Below, in pieces: positions 1 to 13,616 of a DNA stretch of 64,000 nt (its first letter is position 1; each line of letters opens with the position of its first letter). Below the pieces are notes generated by a model, which saw only the letters and a list, made by a program, of their open reading frames with translations, made no database searches and had not been told where the DNA came from. The DNA is from Wurfbainia villosa (taxonomy: Eukaryota > Streptophyta > Magnoliopsida > Zingiberales > Zingiberaceae). The translations under genes were made by a program, and so were the position numbers. The stretch covers positions 92,422,800-92,486,799 of the forward strand of contig CM045992.1 of the NCBI GenBank assembly GCA_025175895.1. Reading direction: 5' to 3'.

Positions 1-1454
1 CGGAACGATCCTCTCTAGAATCGTCTCTATCCGTATCCACGCCGAGTATCCTTAGGATGACTTCGCTAAGCCACGAGCTTCGTCTTCGTACGGGCTACTA
101 GCCTCGTGTTGAAGACGACGTGATCGAGAGATGATCACGATCCGAATCCAAATTCGGATCCAAAGACGAGTCCTCAAAACTCGCTTCTCCGGAGAGGTAT
201 TCGTCAACCGTTTGACGAATCCTTCGTCCTCCACCTCAGAGGATTACCGGAGATCGAATCCCCGGTAAGTTAGCCACTGTCGGAGCTCTAACCGTCGTCC
301 AAACGACGCTCCGACGAGAGGAAAACAAGCTGTCCAGAAAACTGGACAGCTTTGGTGGAGACCTTGCGCCGGCCAAATAAAGAAAGCGGCTTGCTCACCT
401 TGTCGCCGGAGCCAAGGAGGATCACCGGAACTCTTCCGGCAGCAGCTCGACGCCGGCAATGGGAGAAGACGGTAGCAGCTGGTGGCCGGTTGGAGAAGAG
501 GGGCGGCAGCTTAGGGTTGGCGCCGAAAACTCCTTCAATGGGGTGGGCGGCAACCTTTTGCTAGGGTTTTAGGTTAGGGCTTAATTATCCCTTAAGCCCT
601 CTTTTATAGAGAACTAATTCTCTTAATGGTTATTGGATCATAACCATTAGGCCCATTAACCCGCTCCATTAAGATAAGTTAAAATAAACTAAACCATGAT
701 GGTTTATTTTAAGTTAAAACGAACCGAACCAACTTTTGGTTTATTCGTTTAAAATAAACCAAACCCTTTGGTTTATTCTCCTCCATTGGATTAGAACCAA
801 ACCATTTTGGTTCATCCATTATGTCTTCATAAGACACGGTCCATCCACGCTTCCATTGCGACTGAAACGATTTCATTCTCGCTTCTTGTTTGGTCTAACC
901 AAACCTAGTTTCTCTCTTGTTTGACTTAAGATGTCAAAGCATAAGTCTCCATGATCAAGATGACTTGAATACCGCAAGTCAAAGGAACATCACACTTAAG
1001 CTACAGTAAGAACTTCATTGACATATCTATATATGCAGAGAACCATATGAAGTCTTACGACTGGTCACTCTAATGAACTAGTTACCATAACTAGCATCCA
1101 CGATCAACTCCGGACGTCACAGTGTCTCCAACCAGTGAGAATCAGCTGCTTGGATACACCAAGGAGTATACCTCGTGCTAGTCTCGACAGAATTGATGGT
1201 GTCCAAATCCATCAATTCATCGACTAGGGATAATTCCGATACATCACAATTACACATGTAGAGATACTCACTAGTTGTGATCCAATCACAAATTCTCTAA
1301 TGTTGTGAATCGCATCGTGGACATTCAGTAAATGAGTTTAAGATCCAATCAAATACATGAAACATGTATACTCAAATAGTGAATCTTCATTTATCATATA
1401 AATGGTTCATACATAAGGCGATTGCCTTAGGACATCTCTCATATATTACTAACA
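1..1454 (-). repeat. COP1 LTR, 3' copy of internal unit 1 (cut by window edge, internally deleted)
   Basis: This aligns base for base with 6625-8621, so the first 222 plus-strand bases of the LTR lie before the window. It ends in ACTAACA at 1454, the complement of the LTR start TGTTAGT. A 543-bp deletion lies near 917-924, where the flanks match 7540 and 8092 and eight filler bases sit between. A minus-strand TATA box (TATAAAAG) is at 601-608. Confidence 0.9.
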
Positions 1455-1468
1455 GACACCCACTTGGC

Positions 1469-4400
1469 CTAATGCCAATCGCTATGGTATCCAATACCAT
1501 AAGCACTAACATGACCCTCAAACTTACTTTGAGGTAATGCTTTAGTCAAAGGATCCGCTAAGTTCCTTTCAGTGGGAATTTTCTCGATTTGTATTTCGTT
1601 CCTACTGATGATCTCTCTGATAAGATGATAGCGGCGAAGCACATGTTTGGATCATTGATGAGACCACATCAAGTTCAAAGATGAATTTCTTGATCCAAAC
1701 CGCTTCCTTTGCTTCTTCCAAAGCTGCAATGTATTCTGCCTTAGTGGCAGAATCCGCTATAGTGTCAAGCTTGGAACCTTTCCAACTTATTGTGCCTCCA
1801 TTCCAGGTGAATACATACCCAAACTGAGACATGGAATCATCCTTTTCTGTCTGGAGCTGGCATCCGTATACCCACGTATCACCATGTACCCTTCTCCATA
1901 TATTAGAAACATATCCTTAGTTCTTTTTAAGTACTTAAGGATCGTCTTAACAGTCACCCAATGATCCATTCCTGGATCAGACTGGTATCTGCTCGTGACA
2001 CTCAGAGCATACGATACATCGGGCCTCGTACATAACATAGCATACATGATAGATCCTATTGCGGATGCATAGGGAATCTTACTCATGCAAATCCTCTCGT
2101 CTTCTGTGCGCGGACACATAGACTTCGAAAGGTGTATCCCATGCCTAATGGGTAGGAAACCTTTCTTGGATTCCGACATGCTAAACCTCTTTAGCACTCG
2201 GTCTATATATGTAGACTGCGAAAGACCAAGCAACCATTTCTATCTATCTCTATAGATCTTAATCCCGAGGATGTAGGTTGCTTCTTCCAGGTCTTTCATG
2301 GAGAATGTCTTGCATAACCAAACCTTCACTGACTGTAAGATTGAAACATCGTTTCCTATAAGTAATATGTCATCGACATATAATACTAGGAACACGACTG
2401 CACTCCCACTAACCTTCTTGTACACACAAGGTTCGTCTAGATTTTGTGAGAAATCAAACTTTTTGATCGTCTCATCAAAATGGATATTCCAGCTCCTGGA
2501 TGATTGCTTCAATCCATAAATGGACGGTCGCAATTTGCATACCTTGGTTTTATCAATCGATGTGAAACCCTCAGGCTGTATTATATACACGTCCTCGAGC
2601 AGGTTTCCATTAAGGAAAGCTGTTTTTACATCCATCTGCCATATCTCATAATCATAATGAGCCGCTATGGCCAGGAGCATCCGAATGGATTTAAGCATAG
2701 CTAAAGGCAAATAGGTTTCGTCATAATCAACACCTTGTTTTTGATGATATCCTTTCGCCACCAATCTAGCCTTATAGGTAATCACATTACCATCCATGTC
2801 GGTTTTCTTCTTGAAAACCCACTTGCACCCTATAGGCTTTATGCCTTCAGGTGGGTCAACCAAGTTCCAAACTCGGTTTTCATACATGGAATCCATTTCC
2901 GACTTCATGGCACCAAGCCACTTATCCCTTTCTGAACTTGTCAGCACTTCTTCATAACTAGTAGGCTCCTCATCATCAATGAGTAACAGATCATTCGATT
3001 CACTTACGAGAAATCCATATCTCTCGGGAATATTGCGTGTTCTAGCAGATCTACGAAGATGTGGTGTTACAATAGGTCCAACCAATTGCTCATCACTATG
3101 AGTTGTCGGCTGTTGTGCTTCACCAGGTATCTCATCAATGTCTATTTGAGTCTCTCGAGCCTCCTCAAGCTCGACGACACTCCCACTGTTTTCTTGCAAG
3201 AGAAACTCTTTCTAGAAACACAGATGCCTTGAAACAAACACCTTTTGTTCCACAGATGATAGAATTGGTAACCCCTTGTTTCCTTAGGGTATCCAATAAA
3301 TAGACATTTATCGACTTAGCATAATTTGTCCGATATCTCCGCTTCACATAAGCAGACAACCCCATATCTTCAAGTAAGATACATGAGGTTTCTTACTATT
3401 CCATATCTCATATGGAGTAGTTGAGACTACCTTAGTAGGCATTCTGCTTAAACAAGTAAACAAATCTCAAGTGCATAACCCCAAAAGGACTTGGGAAGAG
3501 TCGCATGATTCATCATTGACTGACCATGTCCAACAAGGTCGATTACGCCTCGATACACCATTATGCGGTGTATATGGCGGAGTCCATTGAGACAATATGC
3601 CATTGTCTCTTAGATAATCAAGAAACTCTTGACTTAAGTATTCACCACCTCGATCCGATCAAGTATTTTAATACTCTTGTCATGTTGTTTCTCTACTTCA
3701 TTTCTGAATTCTTTGAACCTTTCAAAGGCTTCAGACTTGTGTTTCATCAAGAACACATACCCAAACCGTGAGTGATCATCGGTGAAGGTAATGAAGTAGC
3801 TATAGCCTCCTAAATATTGAGTTGACATAGGTCCATATATAGCACTATGTATTAGGCCTAGCAACTCTCCCACTCGTTCACCGTTTCTAGTAAAAGGTAA
3901 CTTAGTCTTCTTGCCTTTTAAGCATGATTCGCATGTATCGTATGAATCCAATTCAAACGATTCCAGAATTCCACATCGGTGTAATTCGGACATGCGTTTC
4001 TTGCTTACATGGCCAAGATGACAATACCACATGTAGGAGTCTAATTGATTATCTTTTCGAGCACGCTTGTTGCTCGCTTCGATATTGAAAACATCACTGG
4101 ATACGTCCAACGTATAAACACCATTGCTTAAAGTTCCAGTCCCATAAAAAACTCCATTCAAAGTTATGTAACAACAATTGTTACTAAAAGTCAAATGTTA
4201 CCCATTTCTATTTAAACAAGAAATAGAAATGATGTTCTTTATCAACGAAGGAACATAAAAGCAATTTTCCAGTTCTAAGACAAGTCCTACAGGGAGTTCC
4301 AACAAATACGTTCCGATGGCGAGTGCAGCAACCGTTGCTCCATTCCCAACACGTAAATTTGACTCTCCCTTGACGAGTCTTCTTCTCTTCCTTAGCCCAT

Positions 4401-5123
4401 GTATGTCATTACATATATGTGAGCCACACCCAGTATCAAATACCCAAGTGTCTGAGGAAATAGAATGACAATTAATAAAGAAGATTTCTGAAGAAGATGG
4501 GGCATCTGATGCCTTATCCTTCTTCACGGACTCAAGATAAATCTTGCACTTTCTTCGCAAATGGCCCTACTTGCCATAATGATGGCAAGTGCCCTTTTGA
4601 GCTGGTTCTGCCTTTTTATCCTTTTTCTTCTTCCCCTTCTGTTGTTCCTTTGACTCCCTCTTAGAACCTTTCTTCAAGGAATCAACTAACAACACCGTCC
4701 CCTGCTCATGCTTCTCAGAAGGCTCCACAGTCTTCAGCATGTTGAGCAGTACCACAGATGAACCTTCTTGCATCTCAGAGGTGAAGAGGAGCTTGGAGAC
4801 TTCTAACCTTTCGAATCTCACTTGCTTATCAACCAACTCACAAAGATGAAGGACTACGATATGAGCATCCATATGCTCATGCCGCCAGAGCTTGGGTTCC
4901 ATCGCGCAGCATGATGCAACTTGTCTCGTAATCACCACATATTTCTGATAGACCAACAATTGGTCTGGAGTTGCATCGTCACTAGGATGGGCGGGAAGAG
5001 GCGCCTCGAGGACATACGCAAGCTTTTCACCTTGAGAACAATTCTCAAGTTTCTAAGTCACCCAAGAAGTTCGCCCACCAATTTTTTCAATCCAAAATGG
5101 AACGCAAAATTAAAAGACAACAT
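1469..5123 (-). pseudogene. COP1 unit 1 gag-pol relic (Ty1/copia polyprotein)
   Basis: Reading leftward from an ATG at 5123, the order is gag, protease, integrase, reverse transcriptase, RNase H, which defines Ty1/copia. Gag (about 4567-4959) is lysine rich and ends in a damaged zinc knuckle (CHHYGK, then an amber codon). Protease (4198-4560) has the active motif FDTGCGSH. Integrase (3634-4194) has the HHCC-type segment, but the usual first catalytic Asp of the 'HSDVxGPM' motif is Ala (HSAIYGPM). RT (2240-3199) is open for 319 codons and keeps LYVDDILLIGND near 2367-2380. RNase H (1602-1832) has DSATKAEYIAA but then shifts frame at a deletion. Unit-specific breaks are a TAC-to-TAA stop near 4198, a TAG near 2237 and a scrambled stretch at 3200-3640. 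The pol stop is at 1469-1471, beside the LTR. It cannot encode active enzymes. Confidence 0.9.
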
Positions 5124-6402
5124 GATCAATTTTAGAAATACAAACGAGCATATATGAGAAAGATGATTTTAAAATGCATCAAGATACATTTATAAATCCC
5201 ATTCATTTTTCGAATTTCAAAAACCCCAAAATCACTTCGGGAGATCATAGGTCCATCTCCGAATGGGCTGATATCCATCATAGTTATGAACAACCTTGGA
5301 GAGAGTCCAACAAGCCATTCATAACTACGACGGTAGGTATCAACTATACCGATTTCATATCACGTATATGCAACTATCACAATGTGCTATCAACTAATTG
5401 AATGTTCACACATACATCGGGTTGTTAACACATTAACAAGTATGCATCATATGCATAGCACCCAACTTCACCTCCCTTTACATCGACCTTGGAGAGAGTC
5501 CAACAAGCCGATGCTGTGTTAAAGCCAACCCATTAATCGAAATAGTTTTAATATGGTTAGAGCGCATTCAACCAATTAGCCCAGCTTGGAGAGAGTCCAA
5601 CAACCAAAGCTAACGATTGACCTCTGACTCTTACCATATTAGTATTAAACTATTCCATGGTTTGAACATGTTCGGGTTCGAGCCGGGCTTGGAGAGAGTC
5701 CAACAACCCAAACAAGAAACGGAACTCTGGTTCTAACCATATTAATGGAAGGTGTAGGCTTTAATATTGAGTTAGGGTTTTTATGTCTCATCCTTTTTGC
5801 ATGCAAATAACTATTATCTACTTGACATGACATACATGGCACACATCTACATGTCACGACACGCATGGCATAATGATATGCATCTAATGCAATTACATGA
5901 CATACAATTATGTCATGTACATAATTTCCTTATTTGTCATAATTATTTATGGAAATAAAATATGTTTAAGATTTGATTCTCCAAATCAAATCATGATTAA
6001 ATTAGGAAACAAATTTCCAAATCTAATCACATATTTTATTTATGGAAATAGTTGATTAAGGAAAATCAATTTAGGAAACCAATTTCCTAAATCATCAAAA
6101 CTACTTATGAAAATAAAATATTTTAAGATTTGATTTCCCAAATCAAATCATGATTAAATTAGGAAACAAATTTCCAGAATCTAATCAAATATTTTATTTA
6201 CGGAAAATATTAATTTCCATAAATACTTCCAACTTTCCAAAAGTGGAAGATTTCCATAAATACTTCTAGACTTTCCAAAATTGAAAAATTTCCACAAATA
6301 CTTCTAAATTTCCAAAATTAGAAAATTTCCAGAAATAACATTATGACTATCGCAAAGCCATTTTACGATTATGTCGAAACACTACCTGGGCTCTGATACC
6401 AC
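5124..6402 (-). other. COP1 unit 1 untranslated leader
   Basis: This is the non-coding leader between primer-binding site and gag. It holds four spaced copies of a short hairpin motif (minus sense TTGGA-CTCTC-TCCAA) at about 5295, 5489, 5586 and 5689. An AT-rich tract at about 5940-6350 is built from repeated 'tttccaaatcaaatc' and 'tttccataaatacttc' blocks. No long open frame is present. Confidence 0.8.
6384..6401 (-). other. COP1 unit 1 primer-binding site (tRNA-iMet type)
   Basis: The minus strand reads TGGTATCAGAGCCCAGGT, one base after the LTR end. The TGGTATCAGAGC core matches the initiator-Met tRNA 3' end used by most plant copia elements. Confidence 0.93.
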
Positions 6403-8621
6403 TGTTGCGTTTCCGGCACCGCGGCGTGTGTGTGTTCGATCATGTTTCGTAAACATGAGCACAGCGGAAGCAATAAAATTAATAAATCTATATTTATTAA
6501 AACACACACATCACACGCATGCATATTACAACAAGTGTAGACATAACAATAATTTTAAATTTGCAATAAAAGAAATTTAACTACGTATACCTTCCGTATC
6601 ACGTGTAGCGGGAACGGCATCAACCGGAACGATCCTCTCTAGAATCGTCTCTATCAGTATCCACGCCGAGTATCCTTAGGATGACTTCGCTAAGCCACGA
6701 GCTTCGACTTCGTACGGGTTACTAGCCTCGTGTTGAAGATGACGTGATCGAGAGATGATCACGATCCGAATCCAAATTCGGATCCAAAGACGAGTCCTCA
6801 AAACTCGCTTCTCCGGAGAGGTATTCGTCAACCGTTTGACGAATCCTTCGTCCTCCACCTCAGAGGATTACCGGAGATCGAATCCACGGTAAGTTAGCCG
6901 CTGTCGGAGCTCTAACCGTCGTCCAAACGACGCTCCGACAAGAGGAGAACAAGCTGTTCAAAAAACTGGACAGCTTTGGTGGATACCTTGCGCATCCCAA
7001 ATAAGGAAAGCGGCTTGCTCACCTTGTCGCCGGAGCCAAGGAGGATCACCGGAACTCTTCCAACAGCAGCTCGACGCCGGCAATGGGAGAAGACGGCAGC
7101 AGCTGGTGGCCGGTGGGAGAAGAGGGGCGGCAGCTTAGGGTTGGCGCCGAAAACTCCTTCAATGGGGTGGGCGGCAACCTTTTGCTAGGGTTTTGGAATA
7201 GGGCTTAATTATCCCTTAAGCCCTCTTTTATAGAGAACTAATTCTCTTAATGGTTATTTGATCATAACCATTAGGCCCGTTAACCCGCTCCATTAAGATA
7301 AGTTAAAATAAACCAAACCATGATGGTTTATTTTAAGTTAAAATGAACCGAACCAACTTTTGGTTCATTCGTTTAAAATAAACCAAACCCTTTGGTTTAT
7401 TCTCCTCCATTGGATTAGAACCAAACCATTTTAGTTCATCCATTATGTCTTCATAAGACACGGCCCATCCACGCTTCCATTGCGACTGAAACGATTTCAT
7501 GCTCGCTTCTTGTTTGGTCCAACCAAACCTAGTTTCTCTCGGTCTGAGAATCCCATTCTCAAGCTCGTTTTAAATCCTTTGGATTACGCTCATTGTGCGT
7601 GTGACCAAATAGGTTCTCGGTTTATGTTGGCCGTCTATAATTAACAATTAATTATAGAATGATCATGAGTGGCACCTAGTAGTACATCATGATCCTCAAT
7701 TAACCGAAATGATCAACGGTTGATCCAGAACTATTTCTGAAACCCTTCAGCAGCTCGAATGATTCGTGCCCCATTCCCTTCACTCATCTTATACCCACTT
7801 GGTTCAGGACATGGTCTATAGTGTCAGTCCCCACTAGGCTGACTACATTACACCTAGCCCAAGTATCATTTCCTCGTCCTACGGATTCTAGTTACTGCAC
7901 ATGTATCGAAGAGTACTTTACTCTAAACATGTAATGCTTTGGCCAAAGACTTTAGTAACAATCCGACGAGAGGCCATGGGTATACATCTCCTCGCAAGGA
8001 GTGGTGAATCCTTTATAGGCTATTCAAACCCCTTCGATCATTTCGACTTATACCCAATCATTCTGGGTCCACATCTCCTTAGAGATGCTTGCTTAAGATG
8101 TCAAAGCATAAGTCTCCATGATCAAGATGACTTGAATATCGCATGTCAAAAGAACATCACACTTAAGCTACAGTAAGAACTTCATTGACATATCTATATA
8201 TGCAGAGAACCATATGAAGTCTTACAGCTGGTCACTCCAATGAACTAGTTACCATAACTAGCATCCACGATCAACTCCGGATGTCACAATGTCTCCAACC
8301 AGTGAGAATCAGCTGCTTGGATACACCAAGGAGTATACCTCGTGCTAGTCTCGACAGAATTGATGGTGTCCAAATCCATCAATTCATCGACTAGGGATAA
8401 TTCCGATACATCACAATTACACATGTAGAGATACTCACTAGTTGTGATCCAATCACAAATTCTCTCATGTTGTGAATCGCATCGTGGACATTCAGTAAAT
8501 GAGTTTAAGATCCAATCAAATACATGAAACATGTATACTCAAATAGTGAATCTTCATTTATCATATAAATGGTTCATACATAAGGCGATTGCCTTAGGAC
8601 ATCTCTCATATATTACTAACA
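6403..8621 (-). repeat. COP1 LTR shared by units 1 and 2 (2219 bp)
   Basis: On the minus strand it runs TGTTAGTAATATATG to GCAACA and serves as 5' LTR of unit 1 and 3' LTR of unit 2. The TATA box (TATAAAAG, minus) is at 7225-7232, giving a U3 of about 1.4 kb and R-U5 of about 0.8 kb. It is the same length as the LTRs at 13617 and 20781 and differs from the 13617 copy by scattered single bases. Short open frames here are not conserved as proteins. Confidence 0.95.
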
Positions 8622-8635
8622 GACTCCAACTTGGT

Positions 8636-11600
8636 CTAATGCCAATCGCTATGGTATCCAATACCATAAGCACTAACATGACCCTCAAACTTACTTTGAG
8701 GTAATGCTTTAGTCAAAGGATCCGCTAAGTTCCTTTTAGTGGGAATTTTCTCGATTTGTATTTCGTTCCTACTGATGATCTCTCTGATAAGATGATAGCG
8801 GCGAAGCACATGTATGGATCATTGATGAGACCACATCAAGTTCAAAGATGAACTTCTTGATCCAAATCGCTTCCTTTGCTTCTTCCAAAGCTGCAATGTA
8901 TTCTGCCTTAGTGGCAGAATCCGTTATAGTGTCAAGCTTGGAACCTTTCCAACTTATTGTGCCTCCATTCCAGGAGAATACATACCCAAACTGAGACATG
9001 GAATTATCCTTTTCTGTCTGGAGCTGGCATCCGTATACCCACGTATCACCATGTACCCTTCTCCATATATTAGAAACATATCCTTAGTTCTTCTTAAGTA
9101 CTTTAGTTCTTCTTAAGTACTTAAGGATCGTCTTAACAGTCACCCAATGATCCATTCCTGGATCAGACTGGTATCTGCTCGTGACACTCAGAGCATACGA
9201 TACATCGGGCCTCGTACATAACATAGCATACATGATAGATCCTATTGCGGATGCATAGGGAATCTTACTCATGCAAATCCTCTCGTCTTCTGTGCGCGGA
9301 CACATAGACTTCGAAAGGTGTATCCCATGCCTAATAGGTAGGAAACCTTTCTTGGATTCCGACATGCTAAACCTCTTTAGCACTCGGTCTATATATGTAG
9401 ACTGCGAAAGACCAAGCAACCGTTTCGATCTATCTCTATAGATCTTAATCCCGAGGATGTAGGTTGCTTCTTCCAGGTCTTTCATGGAGAATGTCTTGCA
9501 TAACCAAACCTTCACTGACTGTAAGATTGAAACATCGTTTCCTATAAGTAATATTTCATCGACATATAATACTAGGAACACGACTGTACTCCCACTAACC
9601 TTCTTGTACACACAAGGTTCGTCTAGATTTTGTGAGAAATCAAACTTTTTGATCGTCTCATCAAAATGGATATTCCAGCTCCTGGATCATTGCTTCAATC
9701 CATAAATGGACCGTCGCAATTTGCATACCTTGGTTTTATCAACCGATGTGAAACCCTCAGGCTGTATCATATATACGTCCTAGAGCAGGTTTCCATTAAG
9801 GAAAGCTATTTTCACATCCATCTGCCATATCTCTTAATCATAATGAGCCGCTATGGCCAGGAGCATCCGAATGGATTTAAGCATAGCTACAGGCGAATAG
9901 GTTTCGTCATAATCAACACCTTGTTTTTGATGATATCCTTTCGCCACCAATCTAGCCTTATAGGTAATCACATTACCATCCATGTCGGTTTTCTTCTTGA
10001 AAACCCACTTGCACCCTATAGGCTTTATGCCTTCAGGTGGGTCAACCAAGTTCCAAACTTGGTTTTCATACATGGAATCCATTTCCGACTTCATGGCACC
10101 AAGCCACTTATCCCTTTCTGAACTTGTCAGCACTTCTTCATAACTAGTAGGCTCCTCATCATCAATGAGTAACACGTCGTTCGATTCACTTACGAGAAAT
10201 CCATATCTCTCGGGAATATTGCATGTTCTACCAGATCTACGAAGATGTGGTGTTACAATAGGTCCAACCAATTGCTCATCACTATGAGTTGTCGGCTGTT
10301 GTGCTTCACCAAGTATCTCATCAATGTCTATTTGAGTCTCTCGAGCCTCCTCAAGCTCGACGACACTCCCACTGTTTTCTTGCAAGAGAAACTCTTTCTC
10401 TAGAAACACAGCATGCCTTGAAACAAACACCTTTGTTCCACAGGATGATAGAATTGGTAACCCCTTGTTTCCTTAGGGTATCCAATAAATAGACATTTAT
10501 CGGACTTAGCATGCAATTTGTCCGATCTCTTCTTTCACATAAGCGAGACAACCCCATATCTTCAAGTAAGATACATGAGGTTTCTTACTATTCCATATCT
10601 CATATGGAGTAGTTGAGACTACCTTAGTAGACATTACATGCTTAACAAGTAAACAGGTATGCAAGTGCATAACCCCAAAAGGACTTGGGAAGAGTCGCAT
10701 GATTCATCATTGACCGACCATGTCCAACAAGGTCGTTACGCCTCTCGATACACCATTATCTGTGGTGTATATGAGAGTCCATTGAGACAATATGCCATTG
10801 TCTCTTAGATAATCAAGAAACTCTTGACTTAAGTATTCACCACCTCGATCCGATCAAAGTATTTTAATACTCTTGTCATGTTGTTTCTCTACTTCATTTC
10901 TGAATTCTTTGAACCTTTCAAAGGCTTCAGACTTGTGTTTCATCAAGAACACATACCCAAACCGTGAGTGATCATCGGTGAAGGTAATGAAGTAGCTATA
11001 GCCTCCTAAATATTGAGTTGACATAGGTCCATATACAGCACTATGTATTAGGCCTAGCAACTCTCCCACTCGTTCACCTTTTCTAGTAAAAGGTAACTTA
11101 GTCATCTTGCCTTTTAAGCATGATTCACATGTATCGTATGAATCCAATTCAAACGATTCCAGAATTCCACATCGGTGTAATTCGGACATGCGTTTCTTGC
11201 TTACATGGCCAAGATGACAATACCACATGTAGGAGTCTAATTGATTATCTTTTCGAGCACGCTTATTGCTCGCTTCGATATTGAAAACATCACTGGATAC
11301 GTCCAACGTATAAACACCATTGCTTAAAGTTCCAGTCCCATAAAGAACTCCATTCAAAGTTATGTAACAATAATTGTTACTAAAAGTCAAATGGTACCCA
11401 TTTCTATTCAAACAAGAAATAGAAATGATGTTCTTTATCAACGAAGGAACATAAAAGCAATTTTCCAGTTCTAAGACAAGTCCTACAGGGAGTTCCAACA
11501 AATACGTTCCGATGGCGAGTGCAGCAACCGTTGCTCCATTCCCAACACGTAAATTTGACTCTCCCTTGACGAGTCTTCTTCTATTCCTTAGCCCATGTAT

Positions 11601-12331
11601 GTCATTACATATATGTGAGCCACACCCAGTATCAAATACCCAAGTGTCTGAGGAAATAGAATGACAATTAATAAAGAAGATTTCTGAAGAAGATGGGGCA
11701 TCCGATGTCTTATCCTTCTTCACGGACTCAAGATAAATCTTGCACTTTCTTCGCAAATGGCCCTACTTGCCATAATGATGGCAAGTGCCCTTTTGAGCTG
11801 GTTCTGCCTTTTTATCCTTTTTCTTCTTCCCCTTCTGTTGTTCCTTTGACTCCCTCTTAGAACCTTTCTTCAAGGAATCAACTAACAACACCGTCCCCTG
11901 CTCATGCTTCTCAGAAGGCTCCACAGTCTTCAGCATGTTGAGCAGTACCACAGATGAACCTTCTTGCATCTCAGAGGTGAAGAGGAGCTTGGAGACTTCT
12001 AACCTTTCGAATCTCACTTGCTTATCAAAAAACTCATAAAGATGAAGGACTACGATATGAGCATCCATATGCTCATGCTGCTTTCGTAGCTTGGGTTCCA
12101 TCGCAGCTAGCATGATGCAACTTGTCAGTTCAGAATCAGTCACATGTTTCTGATAGACCAACAATTGGTCTGGAGTTGCATCGTCACTAGGATGGGCGGG
12201 AAGAGGCGCCTCGAGGACATACGCAAGCTTTTCACCTTGAGAACAATTCTCAAGTTTCTAAGTCAGTCCAAGAAGTTCGGCCCAGTCAATTTTTTCGAAT
12301 CCAAAATGGAACGCAAATTAAAAGACAACAT
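8636..12331 (-). pseudogene. COP1 unit 2 gag-pol relic
   Basis: This has the same domain order as unit 1. Gag starts at 12331 with an LDSNKLTGPNF-type N-terminus and runs to the shared amber codon in the broken zinc knuckle (11760). Protease plus integrase stays open for 300 codons (10854-11756), with FDTGCGSH, HLGHVSKKRM, CESCLKGK and the Asp-to-Ala change (HSAVYGPM). RT (9084-10430) has an amber codon near 9781, and its catalytic motif is YVDE rather than YVDD (about 9553-9566), which should abolish polymerisation. A tandem duplication of about 20 bp at 9085-9122 shifts the frame between RT and RNase H. RNase H (8769-8999) carries the deletion seen in the other units. The pol stop is at 8636-8638. 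Confidence 0.9.
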
Positions 12332-13616
12332 GATCAATTTTAGAAATACAAAACGAGCATATATGAGAAAGATGATTTTTAAAATGCATCAATATACATT
12401 TATAAATCCCATTCATTTTTTGAATTTCAAAAACCCCAAAATCACTTCGGGAGATGATAGGTCCATCTCCGAATGGGCTGATATCCATCATAGTTATGAA
12501 CAACCTTGAAGAGAGTCCAACAAGCCATTCATAACTACGACGGTAGGTATCAACTATACCGATTGCATATCACGTATATGCAACTATCACAATGTGCTAT
12601 TAACTAATTGAATGTTCACACATACATCGGGTTGTTAACACATTAACAAGTATGCATCATATGCATAGCACCCAACTTCACCTCCCTTTAAATCGACCTT
12701 GGAGAGAGTCCAACAAGTCGATGCTCCAGGTTAAAGCCAACCCATTAATCAGGAAATAGTTTTAATATGGTTAGAGCGCATTCAACCAATTAGCCCAGCT
12801 TGGAGAGAGTCCAACAACCAAAGCTAATGATTGACCTCTGACTCTTACCATATTAGTATTAAACTATTCCATGGTTTGAACATGTTCGGGTTCGAGCCAG
12901 GCTTGGAGAGAGTCCAACAACCCAAACAAGAAACGGAACTCTGGTTCTAACCATTTTAATGGAAGGTGTAGGCTTTAATATTGAGTTAGGGTTTTTATGT
13001 CTCATCCTCTTTGCATGCAAATAACTATTATCTACATGACATGACATACATGGCACACATCTACATGTCACGACACGCATGACATAATGATATGCATCTA
13101 ATGCAATTACATGACATACAATTATGTCATGTACATAATTTCCTTATTTGTCATAATTATTTATGGAAATAAAATATGTTTAAGATTTGATTCTCCAAAT
13201 CAAATCATGATTAAATTAGGAAACAAATTTCCAAATCTAATCACATATTTTATTTATGGAAATAGTTGATTAAGGAAAATCAATTTAGGAAACCAATTTC
13301 CTAAATCATCAAAACTACTTATGAAAATAAAATATTTTAAGATTTGATTTCCCAAATCAAATCATGATTAAATTAGGAAACAAATTTCCAGAATCTAATC
13401 AAATATTTTATTTACGGAAAATATTAATTTCCATAAATACTTCCAACTTTCCAAAAGTGGAAGATTTCCATAAATACTTCTAGACTTTCCAAAATTGAAA
13501 AATTTCCACAAATACTTCTAAATTTCCAAAATTAGAAAATTTCCAGAAATAACATTATGACTATCGCAAAGCCATTTTACGATTATGTCGAAACACTACC
13601 TGGGCTCTGATACCAC
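12332..13616 (-). other. COP1 unit 2 untranslated leader
   Basis: This is the non-coding leader matching 5124-6402. The hairpin motif recurs at about 12511 (one base changed), 12698, 12800 and 12903, followed by the AT-rich repeated tract at about 13150-13560. Confidence 0.8.
13598..13615 (-). other. COP1 unit 2 primer-binding site
   Basis: The minus strand reads TGGTATCAGAGCCCAGGT, one base from the LTR end at 13617, as in unit 1. Confidence 0.93.

Noticed and set aside
2298..3303. Plus-strand open frames opposite the COP1 RT (repeated near 9484-10492 and 16674-17667)
   Set aside because: They are antisense shadows of the RT frame. They change in step with it and show no recognisable protein.
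5280..5705. Spaced identical short repeats suggestive of a CRISPR array
   Set aside because: Spacing is irregular (95-190 bases), the repeats are only about 17 bases, the spacers are homologous between units, and the context is a plant retrotransposon leader.
6384..6401. tRNA gene
   Set aside because: Only the 18-base complement of the tRNA-iMet 3' end is present, as expected for a primer-binding site; no cloverleaf surrounds it.
8284..8532. 82-codon frame repeated in COP1 LTRs (15498-15746, 22662-22910)
   Set aside because: It lies in U3 upstream of the TATA box and is open only because the LTR copies are nearly identical. The COP1-s LTR (26044 onward) breaks it.
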